From contig JBEBJQ010000001.1 of NCBI GenBank assembly GCA_040079795.1, forward strand, positions 110,253 through 174,252: a DNA stretch of 64,000 nt, read 5' to 3'. A model generated the notes under the pieces. It searched no databases. It had not been told where the DNA came from and was given only the letters and a program-made list of their open reading frames with translations. Below, piece by piece: positions 1 through 8,955 of the stretch. Numbering within the stretch: position 1 is the stretch's first letter; each line of letters begins with the position of its first letter. The translations under genes were made by a program, and so were the position numbers. The DNA comes from SXIZ01 sp040079795. GTDB lineage: Bacteria > Pseudomonadota > Gammaproteobacteria > Methylococcales > Methylomonadaceae.

Positions 1-576
1 TTCAACACTGAGTAGACCTTTATCCAATAAGGCTTTTAAGGTGGCTCGCCAAGGGGCTATTAGGAGGTTGGCTAAATCCGCTTCAAGAATGCCCTGTAGT
101 GCTTGAGCCTGTACATTTGCTAATAGTTGTTGCTGTTTTGGCGCGCGTTTTAAAGTCGCGGGATCTGTCCGAATGCCTTGGGCAGTTAAGCGATAAAAGT
201 TAACAGTCGGTAACTGTGCCGGATTGCCTTGTCTGAGCGCTACCGGAAATGCGGCGCTCATAACTTCCCCTAATGGATGGTAATAATAGCGGCTTGCCCA
301 AAGTAGGAGATGGATATCGTGGTGGGATAACAACGGTTCGGTATCCAGAACGGCTTCAATGGCTTTTAATCTTTGGGATTCAATTTCGGTTAGGGCTGGT
401 AAGGCCATTAAAACCCCGATTTTATGGCTTTTGCCAAACGGTACGCGTAAGCGCATGCCGATTTGTAATTGCTTATAGTCAATATGCGGTGGAACGCTGT
501 AATCAAATAATTGATTCACAGGAATGGGGATGGCAACGCTGACAATACTGACCGTTTTGGGCGCGAGCGATGTCAT
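1..576 (-). CDS. priA: Primosomal protein N' (PriA), N-terminal part, cut by window edge
   Basis: The minus strand is open from an ATG at 576 to base 1 without a stop, giving 192 residues of a protein that continues outside the window. The start reads MTSLAPKTVSIVSVAIPIPV followed by NQLFDYSVP, the typical N-terminus of PriA, the helicase that restarts stalled replication forks. Further on, GMRLRVPFGKSHKIGVL and WASRYYYHPLGEVMSAAFPVAL match its 3' DNA-binding domain and the linker to the winged helix. The helicase and zinc-binding parts are outside the window. Two DnaA boxes lie 70-90 bases upstream. The family call is firm. Confidence 0.9.
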   Translation of the reverse strand, partial: MTSLAPKTVSIVSVAIPIPVNQLFDYSVPPHIDYKQLQIGMRLRVPFGKSHKIGVLMALPALTEIESQRLKAIEAVLDTEPLLSHHDIHLLLWASRYYYHPLGEVMSAAFPVALRQGNPAQLPTVNFYRLTAQGIRTDPATLKRAPKQQQLLANVQAQALQGILEADLANLLIAPWRATLKALLDKGLLSVE

Positions 577-1046
577 GGTGACGTATAATTTAGGTAAGAA
601 AAGCTTAGATTATCGTTGTTGAGCATAAAAAACTGTGTTATTTAACCTGTGGATAACTTTGTGGATAAGTTATTTGAAGGTTGTTCGAAATTTTAAGAAA
701 TAAGCTATTTATTACAAAGATTAAGAGTGGTTACAATAAAAAACAATTTCATTTCAATAAGATAAAAAACAGGTGATTTCGGCTGTAAAACATTACGAAA
801 GCACCTTGTCAAGTAGTAAAACTGGGTATAACTTTTTGCAGTATAAGTTGACAAAAGCAAGTAGGGGTGAAATAGCGTGAGCGACTTGTAGGCCAAAAAT
901 GGTTAGGTGGAATGAGTCATCTGTCGATTTTTTGGGTAACCCCAAAAAGATTAGTGCCTATTTTCAGCGTTATAAGGGAGGGGTAATACTTAGCTTCAGC
1001 CTAATGTGGCAAATCCATCCTCTGGTTAAGCGCCTTTATTGTAAGG
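577..1046. other. Intergenic region with DnaA boxes, otherwise no gene seen
   Basis: About 470 bases between the start of priA and the 3' end of the PEBP-like gene. The priA-proximal half is AT-rich and holds two DnaA boxes. A perfect 8-bp inverted repeat (TTTTTGGG/CCCAAAAA, 4-base loop) lies at 929-948. Its T-run is on the 5' arm on either strand, so it is not a normal intrinsic terminator. A 63-codon minus-strand reading frame at 705-896 has low-complexity composition and no family resemblance, and I do not regard it as a gene. Confidence 0.5.
648..668 (-). promoter_or_regulatory. Tandem perfect DnaA boxes
   Basis: Two copies of TGTGGATAA (complement TTATCCACA, the consensus DnaA box) occur at 648-656 and 660-668 in the same orientation, one helical turn apart. 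A weaker relative (TGTGTTATT) lies just before them. AT-rich sequence follows. The arrangement resembles part of a chromosomal origin or a DnaA-controlled promoter of priA. The usual origin neighbours (dnaA, dnaN, gidA/mnmG, rpmH) are not in the window. Confidence 0.6.
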
Positions 1047-1613
1047 TTATCTGGAATAGGTGGCGGTGAGTTTGGCAGTGCCTAAACTATTGTTATTAAG
1101 CATAAAGCCAATTAGTGCTGCGCTAGCTGCTTTGGGAACATCGAGTTTGTCTACTTTTAGGGCATAAACACTAAATACATAATGGTGGGGCTTATCATTT
1201 TTTGGGGGGCATGCACCGCCAAAATTATGTTCGCCAAAATCATTTCTCCCTTGTCTGGCACCCCTTGGTAATGGGGTTTTTACAGCTGCCCCTGCCGGGA
1301 GCGCACTTGTAGAAGCTGGAATGTTATAAACTAACCAATGCCACCAACCGCTGCCTGTCGGTGCATCGGGATCATAAATAGTTACTGCAAAACTGCGAAC
1401 GCCTGCTGGTGCATCTTTCCAAGCCAGCGCTGGAGATAAATTACCCCCGTCGCAGCCAAAGCCTTTATAAACTTGAGCAGCATTTAAGGATTTGCCTTCT
1501 GCTACATCCGGGCTTGATAATTCAAAAGCCCAAGCATTAAAGCTGAGCAATATAGCGGAGACGCCAGCGAATAATGAGCGTTTTATAGTGGATTTGGTTT
1601 GCTGCCTAGTCAC
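1047..1613 (-). CDS. YbhB/YbcL-family (PEBP-like) exported protein
   Basis: A 188-residue protein of the phosphatidylethanolamine-binding / Raf-kinase-inhibitor-like family. The first 29 residues (KRSLFAGVSAILLSFNAWA) form a signal peptide, so it should be periplasmic. Family motifs are CDGGNLSPALAWKDAP, then YDPDAPTGSGWWHWLVYNIP, and HHYVFSVYAL near the C-terminus, which form the small-anion or ligand pocket in this fold. The start is a GTG with an AGGGAA ribosome site about nine bases upstream. Bacterial members have no settled physiological role. It appears to be a single gene unrelated to its neighbours. Confidence 0.88.
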   Translation of the reverse strand: MTRQQTKSTIKRSLFAGVSAILLSFNAWAFELSSPDVAEGKSLNAAQVYKGFGCDGGNLSPALAWKDAPAGVRSFAVTIYDPDAPTGSGWWHWLVYNIPASTSALPAGAAVKTPLPRGARQGRNDFGEHNFGGACPPKNDKPHHYVFSVYALKVDKLDVPKAASAALIGFMLNNNSLGTAKLTATYSR

Positions 1614-1675
1614 AGTAGTTCCCTGTTGAATGGTAAGGGCGATGTTTGATTTTATAAATGATCTGCAGGTTTTTA

Positions 1676-2305
1676 TTAACTCAGGCTAGCCGCAAGCTCA
1701 GCATCTTGTGCTTTCACCAGTAATACCGAAGGTCGGGCATTAATTCGATCAATATAAGCCTGAATAACCGGTACTGCCGGAATTAATTGAAATTGCGTAA
1801 CCCAGGTCAGTGCAGTTCCCCAGAGGATATCTAGCGCAGTAAATCGATCGCCCAGTAAATAGGGGTCTTTGGCAAGTTGGTCGGTTAGTGTTTTAAACAG
1901 GGTATCGAAATCCCCATAAGGCGACATTGCTTGCGGTGTGGGTTCACGCTTTTGCGAGCGATCTATAACGGCCGGTTCAAAGCTGGAGCCGTAAAAAGCC
2001 ATCCAGCGAAGATAAGGTCCGCGTAAAAGGTCACCTATTTTCGGGGTGAGGCCTGCTTCAGGGTAAAGGTCGGCAAGGTAGATAAAAATGGCTACTTGCT
2101 CGGTAACTAAGGCTTCGCCATGTTTGATAGCGGGTACTTTTCCCATAGGATTGATCGCAAGATAAGCAGGTTGGCGCTGCTCACCGGCTTGCATGTTAAG
2201 CACTTGTAATTGGTAGGTTGCCCCGAGTTCTTCCAGCAAGATACGCACGGCTGTCGAGCGGGTATTAGGCGAGTGGTAGAACGTGAGGTTTTGAGTAGCA
2301 TTCAT
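1676..2305 (-). CDS. Glutathione S-transferase family protein
   Basis: A 209-residue cytosolic GST. The N-terminal thioredoxin-fold domain (about residues 7-83) has YHSPNTRSTAVRILLEELG with an activating Ser/Thr region near residue 12, then NPMGKVPAI with the cis-proline that contacts glutathione, and TEQVAIFIYLADLYP. The C-terminal all-helical domain (about 90-205) has the DRFTALDILWGTAL helix typical of the family. It resembles bacterial beta-type GSTs, but the substrate cannot be told from sequence. It lies on the same strand as dsbB, 43 bases downstream, and could be cotranscribed with it. Confidence 0.88.
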   Translation of the reverse strand: MNATQNLTFYHSPNTRSTAVRILLEELGATYQLQVLNMQAGEQRQPAYLAINPMGKVPAIKHGEALVTEQVAIFIYLADLYPEAGLTPKIGDLLRGPYLRWMAFYGSSFEPAVIDRSQKREPTPQAMSPYGDFDTLFKTLTDQLAKDPYLLGDRFTALDILWGTALTWVTQFQLIPAVPVIQAYIDRINARPSVLLVKAQDAELAASLS

Positions 2306-2347
2306 AATGGCAGTTTTTCTGTAGAGATCGGCAGGTTATTATATTAA

Positions 2348-2869
2348 TTAAGGGTTGCTTAAATCAGAATGGGTATTCCATATTTGTGACAAACTCAGGG
2401 TTGCCAAACATAAAAACGCCATCAATGTCCAAGCGGGGATGCTCAAGCCTAATAACGTCCAGTCCACTTTGGCACAGTCACCGGAGCCGCTGAGCATTAA
2501 TTTCAGGGTGTCGGCGAGGGGGAAGTTTTCAAAAACGTAATCCAGTCCGGGGCCACATTCAGGGACTTTGTCAGGTGGTAAATGTTGAATCCAGATATGC
2601 CGGGTAGAAATGGCCGCCCCCCCTAATGCAGCTAAGGTTCCAAGGATGGCATAGCGGTTGATACCGGTGCGTTTCGGGTTATGCAATGCAGCAGTTAAAA
2701 ACACGCAGCCGACCAGTAAAATGGCGATACGCTGCGAAATACAAAGCGGGCAAGGCTCAAGCCCTTCAACTAACTGTAAAAAAGCACCCCCCCCCAGTAG
2801 GCTTATACAGGTAATAAAACCTAGCAAAAACCAAAGGCGGGGTTTAATTTTTTTTAATTGTTCTAACAT
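2348..2869 (-). CDS. dsbB: Disulfide bond formation protein DsbB
   Basis: A 173-residue inner-membrane protein with four predicted helices that reoxidises DsbA and passes electrons to quinone. The first periplasmic loop has the CPLC pair (Cys40, Cys43) in EPCPLCISQR. The second loop has Cys105 (PECGPGLDY) and Cys132 (SGDCAKVDW), giving the four essential cysteines. The quinone-contacting Arg follows CPLC directly (QR), as in the family. Length matches E. coli DsbB (176). No dsbA is nearby. The call is firm. Confidence 0.95.
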   Translation of the reverse strand: MLEQLKKIKPRLWFLLGFITCISLLGGGAFLQLVEGLEPCPLCISQRIAILLVGCVFLTAALHNPKRTGINRYAILGTLAALGGAAISTRHIWIQHLPPDKVPECGPGLDYVFENFPLADTLKLMLSGSGDCAKVDWTLLGLSIPAWTLMAFLCLATLSLSQIWNTHSDLSNP

Positions 2870-3143
2870 GGCTTCACTCTGTGTTTAATTGATCGAATGG
2901 CTTGGAATGGCTAGAGCAGCTTCAGTGTAAGACTTAGGTTCTGATCCCTGGTGAATAAAATTTACTATCCTTAATAGCCACTAGCGATAGATTATAGTCG
3001 ACATTTCGTTTTAACTCACGAGTGAATATAATCGCTGAGTCCGCAGATACTAGACATCTTTCCAAAATAACCGCTTGATATAAATGAAGCTACATTGCTA
3101 TTCTGCCAGCATGAATGGGCACTCCAGAACAAACTAAGGAAAG

Positions 3144-3637
3144 ATGGCGTCGCTAAACGAAGCAAAGCAATTACTTGGGGATGTTTTTAAACGGACAGTT
3201 GGCATTTCCAAAGATGATTTCCAATCATTACTGGCGCGATTGGAGCAATTCATCCATGACGAAAAAAAAATGTTCCCTTAAGAAACGTGGCATCAAAGGA
3301 AGCTTGGGTGTGGAAGAGCAATTGTCGCTGACCTTGTGTTATCTACGCCATTACGCAACATTTTTGATTTTGGGTCAGTTTTTTGGTACCAGCGAATCAC
3401 GGTGCCATAAAATTTACAAAAAAATAACCGGATATTTGGTAAAAATATTGGATATGCCAGACCGTAAGCTGCTGCTGAATGGCTCAGTGGAGAATATTGC
3501 CATTGATGTGACTGAACAACGTATGGAACGGCTTGGGCAGCACCAAAAAGATTGTTATTCTGGAAAAACACCGCCACAACTGATTGCCAGTTAAGATCGC
3601 CCAAACACCTATGGTCACATCAACTTCGGTTTTATAG
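3144..3637 (+). pseudogene. Decayed IS5-like transposase (DDE_Tnp_4 type)
   Basis: The remnant reads in three frames. From ATG 3144, MASLNEAKQLLGDVFKRTVG and SKDDFQSLLARLEQFI lead to a run of nine A (about 3263-3271) and then a stop. The +1 frame continues with KKRGIKGSLGVEEQLSLTLC, YLRHYATFLILGQFFGTSES and IDVTEQRMER, including the first catalytic Asp of the DDE domain. At YSGK (about 3565) a second one-base shift occurs, after which only KKHRHN and a short tail remain up to 3637. The rest of the DDE domain is missing. No terminal inverted repeats were recognised. The A9 run could be a mutation or a slippage site. The second break and lost C-terminus make it non-functional. Confidence 0.8.
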
Positions 3638-5668
3638 GCGGCGCTCCCAGATACCGACCGCTTGCGCACCATTTTGATCAAAAGCCCGCCAGTGGTAATC
3701 CCGGCCAATTTGAGCCTGTAATTTTTCGCGTACAGCGGGCGAACGCTGTTGATCTGCAACTGTCCAAATAATCGTTTGCACCGGAAATTTCTCCAAAAAA
3801 CTCAACGGTTCCGCCAGCTCCCCCTTATAAAAAGCACGAATCTCAGCGGCCCGATTGCTGATATAAGCCGGACTCCCGCGCCATTGCGCCAGATGATCAG
3901 GCCAACCCAACAATAGTGGCTTACCGGCAAATAAAGCTAAAGCACTGGAGGAAGAATACGCGCCCTGCTCAATCGACTCCATGACAATGCCCTCCGGCGC
4001 GTTTTTCAGATACAAGAGTAATTCCCGTAGGGTTTTATCCTGTTTAAGCCAACCGTTGCCCGCTATTTGCCCAAACTGCGGCTTATTGGTATAACGCCAA
4101 TAATGGCCTATATTCACGGTATACACCAGCAGCGCTGATAAGCTCAGCACCATGATGGCTTTGACAAGGCGTCCACCGGTTCCTAAAGCAACGCTACCCA
4201 AACCGATTAAAGCCGTAGGCCATAGCCATGACCACCATTTAAGCGTGGTATTGAAGCGTTGATATTTACCTGACAAGGGGTCATCCACATAAATCAATTC
4301 AGACGCACAGAAAATAACCAATAGTGTTAAAGCCAACCAACCTGCCCAAGCTGAATGCCGGGCAATCATCAATCCAGCACCCAGCCAAACCAGTAAAGGC
4401 CAATGCAGTGCAATAAAATAGCGCAAAGGCGAATGATCCTGCTCAACAACCCAGCGGATTGGTGTCTCTAGCGAACTAGGCGCAAAATAGCTCAAAAAAG
4501 GATAGCTTAGTGCAAATCCCGCACCGCCACCAATAATTAACGCCTGCCAGCGGACATCGGCTTTCCAGTAGCGTAACACCAACCAGCTTAACAGCAGCAC
4601 ACACTGCAAGGGGAAAACCCACGCATTTGTCACAATAACCAATGCCGGGGTTAAGCCCATTGCAAAAAAAGCCAAGGCGTCAGCAGAAACTTGGAAGGGG
4701 GGAATAGCTGCACTTTTCTGAGGCGTCTCCGGTGCTTTTCGTAACCCTAAAAATGCACTCAATGCCAGTGTCCATAACGCAATCACGAATCCCCCCAACG
4801 GCGGGTGATAATCACCTAAAACGCTATAGTAAGCGACCGTTTCCAAGGGTAATTCCAAATGTTCCTTGAAACCGGGCTTTTGAGGGTCTCCCGCAATGGC
4901 AGTGCCTAGTGGGGTATTTACCCGTTCTTCGTACATCCCTGCAAAACGTGTAGTAGACCAGATGCGGGAGACCACATGATCCTGTAAGCTGGCGGCGTCA
5001 GTCACTTTACCTTTAATCATAAATGGCATTAAGGGGCTCAGTCCGTTACCGCCCAGCATCAGGGCGACAATCAATAGTACGCGTAATGCAATGCGTTTAA
5101 CGAAATACCCGCTTATTTCCCAACCCAGACTGACCAATAAAGCAATTGTTACTGCCCAAGCCAGATTCATGGCTAACCCAACCTCTAAATTGAAAAGGCG
5201 CGCCATTAAAGCAGCTGCATAATGCTGAAAAGCATAGTAACAATCGAATACATCGCCTGCTAACCAGCGGTCTTTAGCGGGTAAGGTCTCTCCTCCCATA
5301 AAGTTGCTTATAAAATAAAGATCGGTTAAATGTTCAGAACCGGCATCAATATTTGGGAAAGCAAAGCGCCAGGCAAAGCCGTAGAAAAAACCTAGCGTAA
5401 ACACCAACTCGCCAATCCAAAACTGGCGATCTGAACGGTTCTTAAGGCTCCATACGGCTAATCCTGTAGTCAGTGGCCAGAGCCAGTTAAGCTTACCCAA
5501 GCCTTGCAAATGTTCAAATGCAAACAGCATCAAGGTCAACCCAACCAGCCCCAATACTCTTGCACTCGCCTGGGCGGGAAGATAGCGGCTAACCCAAGCG
5601 GTCAAGCCGGCAAGGTTAACCAGAAGCAGACCAATAGTCAGGAACAGATAAATCAAATACATGAGCAA
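3632..5668 (-). CDS. Large polytopic membrane protein, DUF2298-like
   Basis: A 678-residue protein with about a dozen hydrophobic helices and charged loops, probably in the inner membrane. Segments such as DAGSEHLTDLYFISNFMGG, DVFDCYYAFQHYAAALMARL and SVLGDYHPPLGGF resemble the Chlor_Arch_YYY/DUF2298 membrane proteins, which have a GT-C-like glycosyltransferase layout. The acidic residue in the first large loop would be the catalytic candidate under that model. The soluble C-terminal 120 residues (about 560-678) look like a lumenal domain. It stands alone, with the 3' end overlapping an IS remnant by six bases. Function is not known to me, and the family assignment is from pattern memory. Confidence 0.6.
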   Translation of the reverse strand: MLMYLIYLFLTIGLLLVNLAGLTAWVSRYLPAQASARVLGLVGLTLMLFAFEHLQGLGKLNWLWPLTTGLAVWSLKNRSDRQFWIGELVFTLGFFYGFAWRFAFPNIDAGSEHLTDLYFISNFMGGETLPAKDRWLAGDVFDCYYAFQHYAAALMARLFNLEVGLAMNLAWAVTIALLVSLGWEISGYFVKRIALRVLLIVALMLGGNGLSPLMPFMIKGKVTDAASLQDHVVSRIWSTTRFAGMYEERVNTPLGTAIAGDPQKPGFKEHLELPLETVAYYSVLGDYHPPLGGFVIALWTLALSAFLGLRKAPETPQKSAAIPPFQVSADALAFFAMGLTPALVIVTNAWVFPLQCVLLLSWLVLRYWKADVRWQALIIGGGAGFALSYPFLSYFAPSSLETPIRWVVEQDHSPLRYFIALHWPLLVWLGAGLMIARHSAWAGWLALTLLVIFCASELIYVDDPLSGKYQRFNTTLKWWSWLWPTALIGLGSVALGTGGRLVKAIMVLSLSALLVYTVNIGHYWRYTNKPQFGQIAGNGWLKQDKTLRELLLYLKNAPEGIVMESIEQGAYSSSSALALFAGKPLLLGWPDHLAQWRGSPAYISNRAAEIRAFYKGELAEPLSFLEKFPVQTIIWTVADQQRSPAVREKLQAQIGRDYHWRAFDQNGAQAVGIWERRL

Positions 5669-5759
5669 GGCTCCCTTTTAATTTCTTGGGTGTTGGTGTA
5701 AATGTCCATTAAGTCTGGCGGATGCAACACCGGATCTGTGTAAATAAAAATTGTATGGC

Positions 5760-6206
5760 TTAAATTGCGGCTATCTGTTCGGCTTGAAATTGGTAATTAG
5801 CAGACAAACAATGGTCTAACCATTTGTTTAAAAAATAATTTAGCCGCCATTTATAATTCATAATAGCAACGCTTTGGCTGGGGTCTTTAAACATTTGTGC
5901 GACATTGCCACGGATATGATCGCTTAACACTTCAGCACTTTGGGCATCCCGATACACCCGAACTTTAATGGCTGGCATTAATAACGCATCTAAATGCTGT
6001 TCAAAACGATGATTGAGTTCGATGGTCAGGGTAAAGGGGTTACGTTCAAGAACATAAACTTGTAGGGCCATTTTTTGATGTGCCGTACCAATCACATGAC
6101 TTTGGATGTTGAATAAATCCGGGATAAGGCGCAATAACTGCTGAAAGTTAGTTTCGCAAATTTGCGCTAAACAAAACGACTTATTGACTGGATCAATGCA
6201 GGCCAT
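5760..6206 (-). CDS. DUF1249 (YqiB-like) protein
   Basis: A 148-residue cytosolic protein of the DUF1249 family, matching E. coli YqiB in the segments CETNFQQLLRLIPDL, PAIKVRVYRDAQSAEVLSD and YKWRLNYFLNKWLDHCLSA. The open frame extends upstream to 6257 inside queD. I prefer the ATG at 6206 because the family normally begins about 15 residues before the CETNF segment and this start falls just after the queD stop (6215). Family function is unsettled. In E. coli it sits between nudF and cpdA; here it follows queD and is probably cotranscribed with it. Confidence 0.8.
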   Translation of the reverse strand: MACIDPVNKSFCLAQICETNFQQLLRLIPDLFNIQSHVIGTAHQKMALQVYVLERNPFTLTIELNHRFEQHLDALLMPAIKVRVYRDAQSAEVLSDHIRGNVAQMFKDPSQSVAIMNYKWRLNYFLNKWLDHCLSANYQFQAEQIAAI

Positions 6207-6214
6207 AACTGTGG

Positions 6215-6619
6215 TTAGTTTTCTCGATAACAGGCGCTGGCACTGGCAGTTTCCCACAGAACCACTTGCTCGACATTAAAACCTTGTTGCTTAAGGTACA
6301 CAAAAATCATTTTGCTTAACACTTCAGCCGTAGGGTGTTCATCCAGCGCGAGAAAACGTTCATTCTGCTGAACCAACACCGGAATAAGCGGGTCGTCCTT
6401 ATGTAACAAAAAATTATGATCTAACTGCTGATCAATAAATATCTCAACGGCCTCACGAATATCCGCAAAATCGCAGACCATGCCTTGCTGGTTAAGTTGG
6501 TCGTGGCTAATTGATATAGCCGCCTTAACACTGTGGCCATGCAAGTGCCGACATTTACCCGGATGATTCATTAAGCGGTGACCGTAGCAAAAATAAACCT
6601 CTTTGGTAATCGTGAACAT
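6215..6619 (-). CDS. queD: 6-carboxy-5,6,7,8-tetrahydropterin synthase family (QueD/PTPS)
   Basis: A 134-residue member of the pterin synthase fold. Zinc ligands are His14 (YGHRL) and His27/His29 in CRHLHGHS, and Cys23 in the same motif is the catalytic cysteine. DHNFLL supplies the partner His-Asp region, and LWETASASACY carries the C-terminal Glu that binds the pterin. QueD converts dihydroneopterin triphosphate to carboxytetrahydropterin for queuosine in tRNA. No queC or queE is adjacent, so a 6-pyruvoyltetrahydropterin-synthase role cannot be excluded. The gene precedes the DUF1249 gene with an 8-base gap. Confidence 0.85.
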   Translation of the reverse strand: MFTITKEVYFCYGHRLMNHPGKCRHLHGHSVKAAISISHDQLNQQGMVCDFADIREAVEIFIDQQLDHNFLLHKDDPLIPVLVQQNERFLALDEHPTAEVLSKMIFVYLKQQGFNVEQVVLWETASASACYREN

Positions 6620-6675
6620 GGCGTTATAAATTAATTTAAAAAATGAGGCGGTTCAAAAAAGCGTAATCTGAGAAA

Positions 6676-6978
6676 TTAAGCGGCTTTAATGCCTTTTATG
6701 GCAGCGGATATTTCATAACAGCCATCTACCGCTTGCCTGGAGCTTCTAACAGTCTCAATGAACGCGACTAGCGGTGGCGTTATTGACTTGCCGGGCAATA
6801 CTCGAACCTCCATGGCTTTACCTAAGTCAACGGGCTGTTCAGCTATAAAAGCTAACCCCGCGCCACTGATTGATGTGCAACGTGCATGTTGGATAGTATC
6901 GGAATCTGCCAAACGATAGGTAATCTCACAATCCACCTCCATGCGGCTATAGTCCCGACGTTCATCATGTTCAAGCAT
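6676..6978 (-). CDS. Single-domain PilZ protein, putative c-di-GMP receptor
   Basis: A 100-residue protein made only of a PilZ domain. The N-terminal RRDYSRMEVDCEITY carries the arginine motif (RxxxR) that grips cyclic di-GMP. The second motif is CTSISGAGLAF, where the usual [DN]xSxxG has Thr in place of the first acidic or amide residue. Binding is therefore likely but not certain. Such proteins relay c-di-GMP to motility, exopolysaccharide or secretion machinery, and no such partner is adjacent. It lies 57 bases upstream of queD on the same strand. Confidence 0.85.
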   Translation of the reverse strand: MLEHDERRDYSRMEVDCEITYRLADSDTIQHARCTSISGAGLAFIAEQPVDLGKAMEVRVLPGKSITPPLVAFIETVRSSRQAVDGCYEISAAIKGIKAA

Positions 6979-7135
6979 GGTAACCCAGTAAAAATAATTA
7001 GTTTAAGCGCTAAGTGTAAGCATTAAGTTAACTGAAGTTTACTATAAAAACATCGAACAAGTTATGAATTAATTAAGTCAATATTAAGCAACATAACAGC
7101 CAAACCTAAAACCCATAAGGGATGTTAAATAGCGT

Positions 7136-7822
7136 TTATTCAATGCGCCTGACCGACAATAATTGATTGCCGCCTTTTTGAAATTCATAAGCTACTTCTC
7201 GCACGCTAGTTTGGTATCCAGCTTCGGTAAGTTGCTTTAAGATGCCGGGCAAATGTCGCGAGGGTAGCCCCCCTAATTCCAGAAGCGGAAAAATTCGGAC
7301 TTCATCGCATACTCTACAGAGTTCTTTAATGGCAGAAAGATGAAAGGGTTCGGATAACTGCGCACTATACAAAAATAATAAGTGCGAGCAAAGCCCGAGG
7401 GCAAAGCTTTGGTCTTGAAAGATAAGATCGGGTAAGCTCATTGACTGATATCGCCCGTCTTTTAAACCTTCAGGATAATCGGCTAAAAACGCATCCATCG
7501 CGCTTAGCCTGATTTTGCCTAATTCTTCCACCGAGGTGATATTTTTCCACACAAATTCTTGCTGATTCAGTCGGGTTTGTTCAATTACCACTTTATAAGT
7601 TTCTTGAATACGCTCGGTGATAGCCTCTTGACTGAATTCATATAAAGGATCAACTGAAATAATTTTACCGCCAGCCTTACTGAGCACCGCGTTAAATCCA
7701 GCCGGACCATCGCCGCATCCAAGTATTGTTTGGGCTAAGTCACTGTCGGTAAGCGCGAACATCTGCACATATTCTGAGTATGACCGCCCCCAAGGCACTA
7801 TTTCCTTTAACTGATAGCCCAA
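7136..7822 (-). CDS. SAM-dependent methyltransferase-like protein
   Basis: A 228-residue class I methyltransferase fold. Motif I is ILGCGDGPAGFNAVL (about residues 33-47), the acidic end of strand 2 is GGKIISVDPLYEF, and motif IV-like SMSLPDLIFQDQSFALGLCS follows. Later strands (EVRIFPLLELGG) fit the fold. The substrate is unknown. The start is TTG, two bases after the cvfB stop, with AAGGAA as ribosome site inside the end of cvfB. This implies translational coupling and a link between a translation-associated S1 protein and this enzyme. No ATG lies before the conserved region. Confidence 0.75.
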   Translation of the reverse strand: MGYQLKEIVPWGRSYSEYVQMFALTDSDLAQTILGCGDGPAGFNAVLSKAGGKIISVDPLYEFSQEAITERIQETYKVVIEQTRLNQQEFVWKNITSVEELGKIRLSAMDAFLADYPEGLKDGRYQSMSLPDLIFQDQSFALGLCSHLLFLYSAQLSEPFHLSAIKELCRVCDEVRIFPLLELGGLPSRHLPGILKQLTEAGYQTSVREVAYEFQKGGNQLLSVRRIE

Positions 7823-7824
7823 AC

Positions 7825-8661
7825 TTAAGGTTCCTTTACTAAGTGGATACCCTGTTCTTCAATGATTATAAGGTGTTGTTTATACAGGGCGCCAATAGCC
7901 TGTTTAAACACTTTTTTACTAACCCCAAAATTTGCATAAATGGCATCGGGTGAACTTTTATCACTTAAGGCTAAAAAACCATCATTCTTCCTCAGTTTGG
8001 TAAGTATTTTTCCGGTAATCCCCTCCACTTTCGCATACCCTGGAGGATATAAACTCAAATCAATACGACGGTCGTCCTCACGAATATGTTTAATGTAACC
8101 ATTAATCTTTTGGCCTTTTTTAAGCGACTGAAACACCTCATTTTTATACAACAAACCCCAATGCGTATGATTGATAATTGCCTTGATTCCTAGATCGGTC
8201 GTATCTGCAATCAGTAATGAAACCGCTTGACCCTCTTTAAAATAAAACGCTTCATAATTTAAATAATCTTCAATAAAAGTGCTTGCCGCAACCCCTTTAT
8301 CTGGGTCATATAGGACTTTCACTAAATAATAATGGCCCAGCTCCAATTCATGGCTTTGCTCACTCAGCGGTACCAATAAATCTTTCGGTAATCCCCAATC
8401 TAAAAAAGTGCCGCCCGCATTAACGGCAACCACTTTCAGCCAGGCAACTTCACCCACTTGTGCTAAAGGCTTTTGGGTGGTAGCGACCCATTCATCATCA
8501 TTAGACCGATACACAAAAACCTCTATAGCATCTCCAATTTCAGAATTTTCAGGCACCATACGCGTCGGTAAAAATAATTTACCCAGCGCCTCTCCATCCA
8601 GATAAACGCCTGATGCTTGTTGTTGAATAATTTTTAATGCGTTAAATTGCCCGATATCCAT
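7825..8661 (-). CDS. cvfB: CvfB-family S1-like RNA-binding protein
   Basis: A 278-residue protein with tandem S1-like OB folds and a C-terminal winged helix, as in the CvfB/YitL family. It has GEVAWLKVVAVNAGGTFLDW and KDLLVPLSEQ in the second S1 unit, IKAIINHTHWGLLYKNEVFQ in the third, and KGQKINGYIKHIREDDRRID before the winged helix (DAIYANFGVSKKVFKQAIGALY). In Staphylococcus the protein affects virulence gene expression through RNA binding; in Gram-negative bacteria its role is not established. It forms a two-gene unit with the downstream methyltransferase. Confidence 0.85.
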   Translation of the reverse strand: MDIGQFNALKIIQQQASGVYLDGEALGKLFLPTRMVPENSEIGDAIEVFVYRSNDDEWVATTQKPLAQVGEVAWLKVVAVNAGGTFLDWGLPKDLLVPLSEQSHELELGHYYLVKVLYDPDKGVAASTFIEDYLNYEAFYFKEGQAVSLLIADTTDLGIKAIINHTHWGLLYKNEVFQSLKKGQKINGYIKHIREDDRRIDLSLYPPGYAKVEGITGKILTKLRKNDGFLALSDKSSPDAIYANFGVSKKVFKQAIGALYKQHLIIIEEQGIHLVKEP

Positions 8662-8955
8662 TTTGTTTTACTTAATTGAAAAATTAACAGTTAAAAGGCT
8701 TATTGCTATTCAGTTGCCGCATATTGCATTGCAAAAAACGAATAGTAAAAGCCTGTCTGCTTACTAAAAATTCGTACTTTCGTCGGATATACAAACCCAA
8801 AATATTGACTTATTATAATGTTGTAGTTGAACAAAATAGTTTATGTCTATGAATATTGATACAATAAATAAGTTAGTTGCAGGTTAACAATGTATATATT
8901 TTTTCTAACGTAAATAAAAATTTATACTTTTATTTACATCCTAAGGAGCTATCAC

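Noticed and set aside
705..896. A 63-codon minus-strand frame upstream of priA
   Set aside because: It has a biased, low-information composition, no ribosome site worth noting and no family resemblance, and it lies in an AT-rich regulatory region.
929..948. An 8-bp inverted repeat with 4-base loop as a terminator
   Set aside because: The T-run is in the 5' arm on both strands, so neither transcript would have a U-tract after the stem.
6207..6257. Longer start of the DUF1249 gene inside queD
   Set aside because: The added residues do not resemble the family N-terminus and would overlap queD by 43 bases. ATG 6206 lies just after the queD stop.
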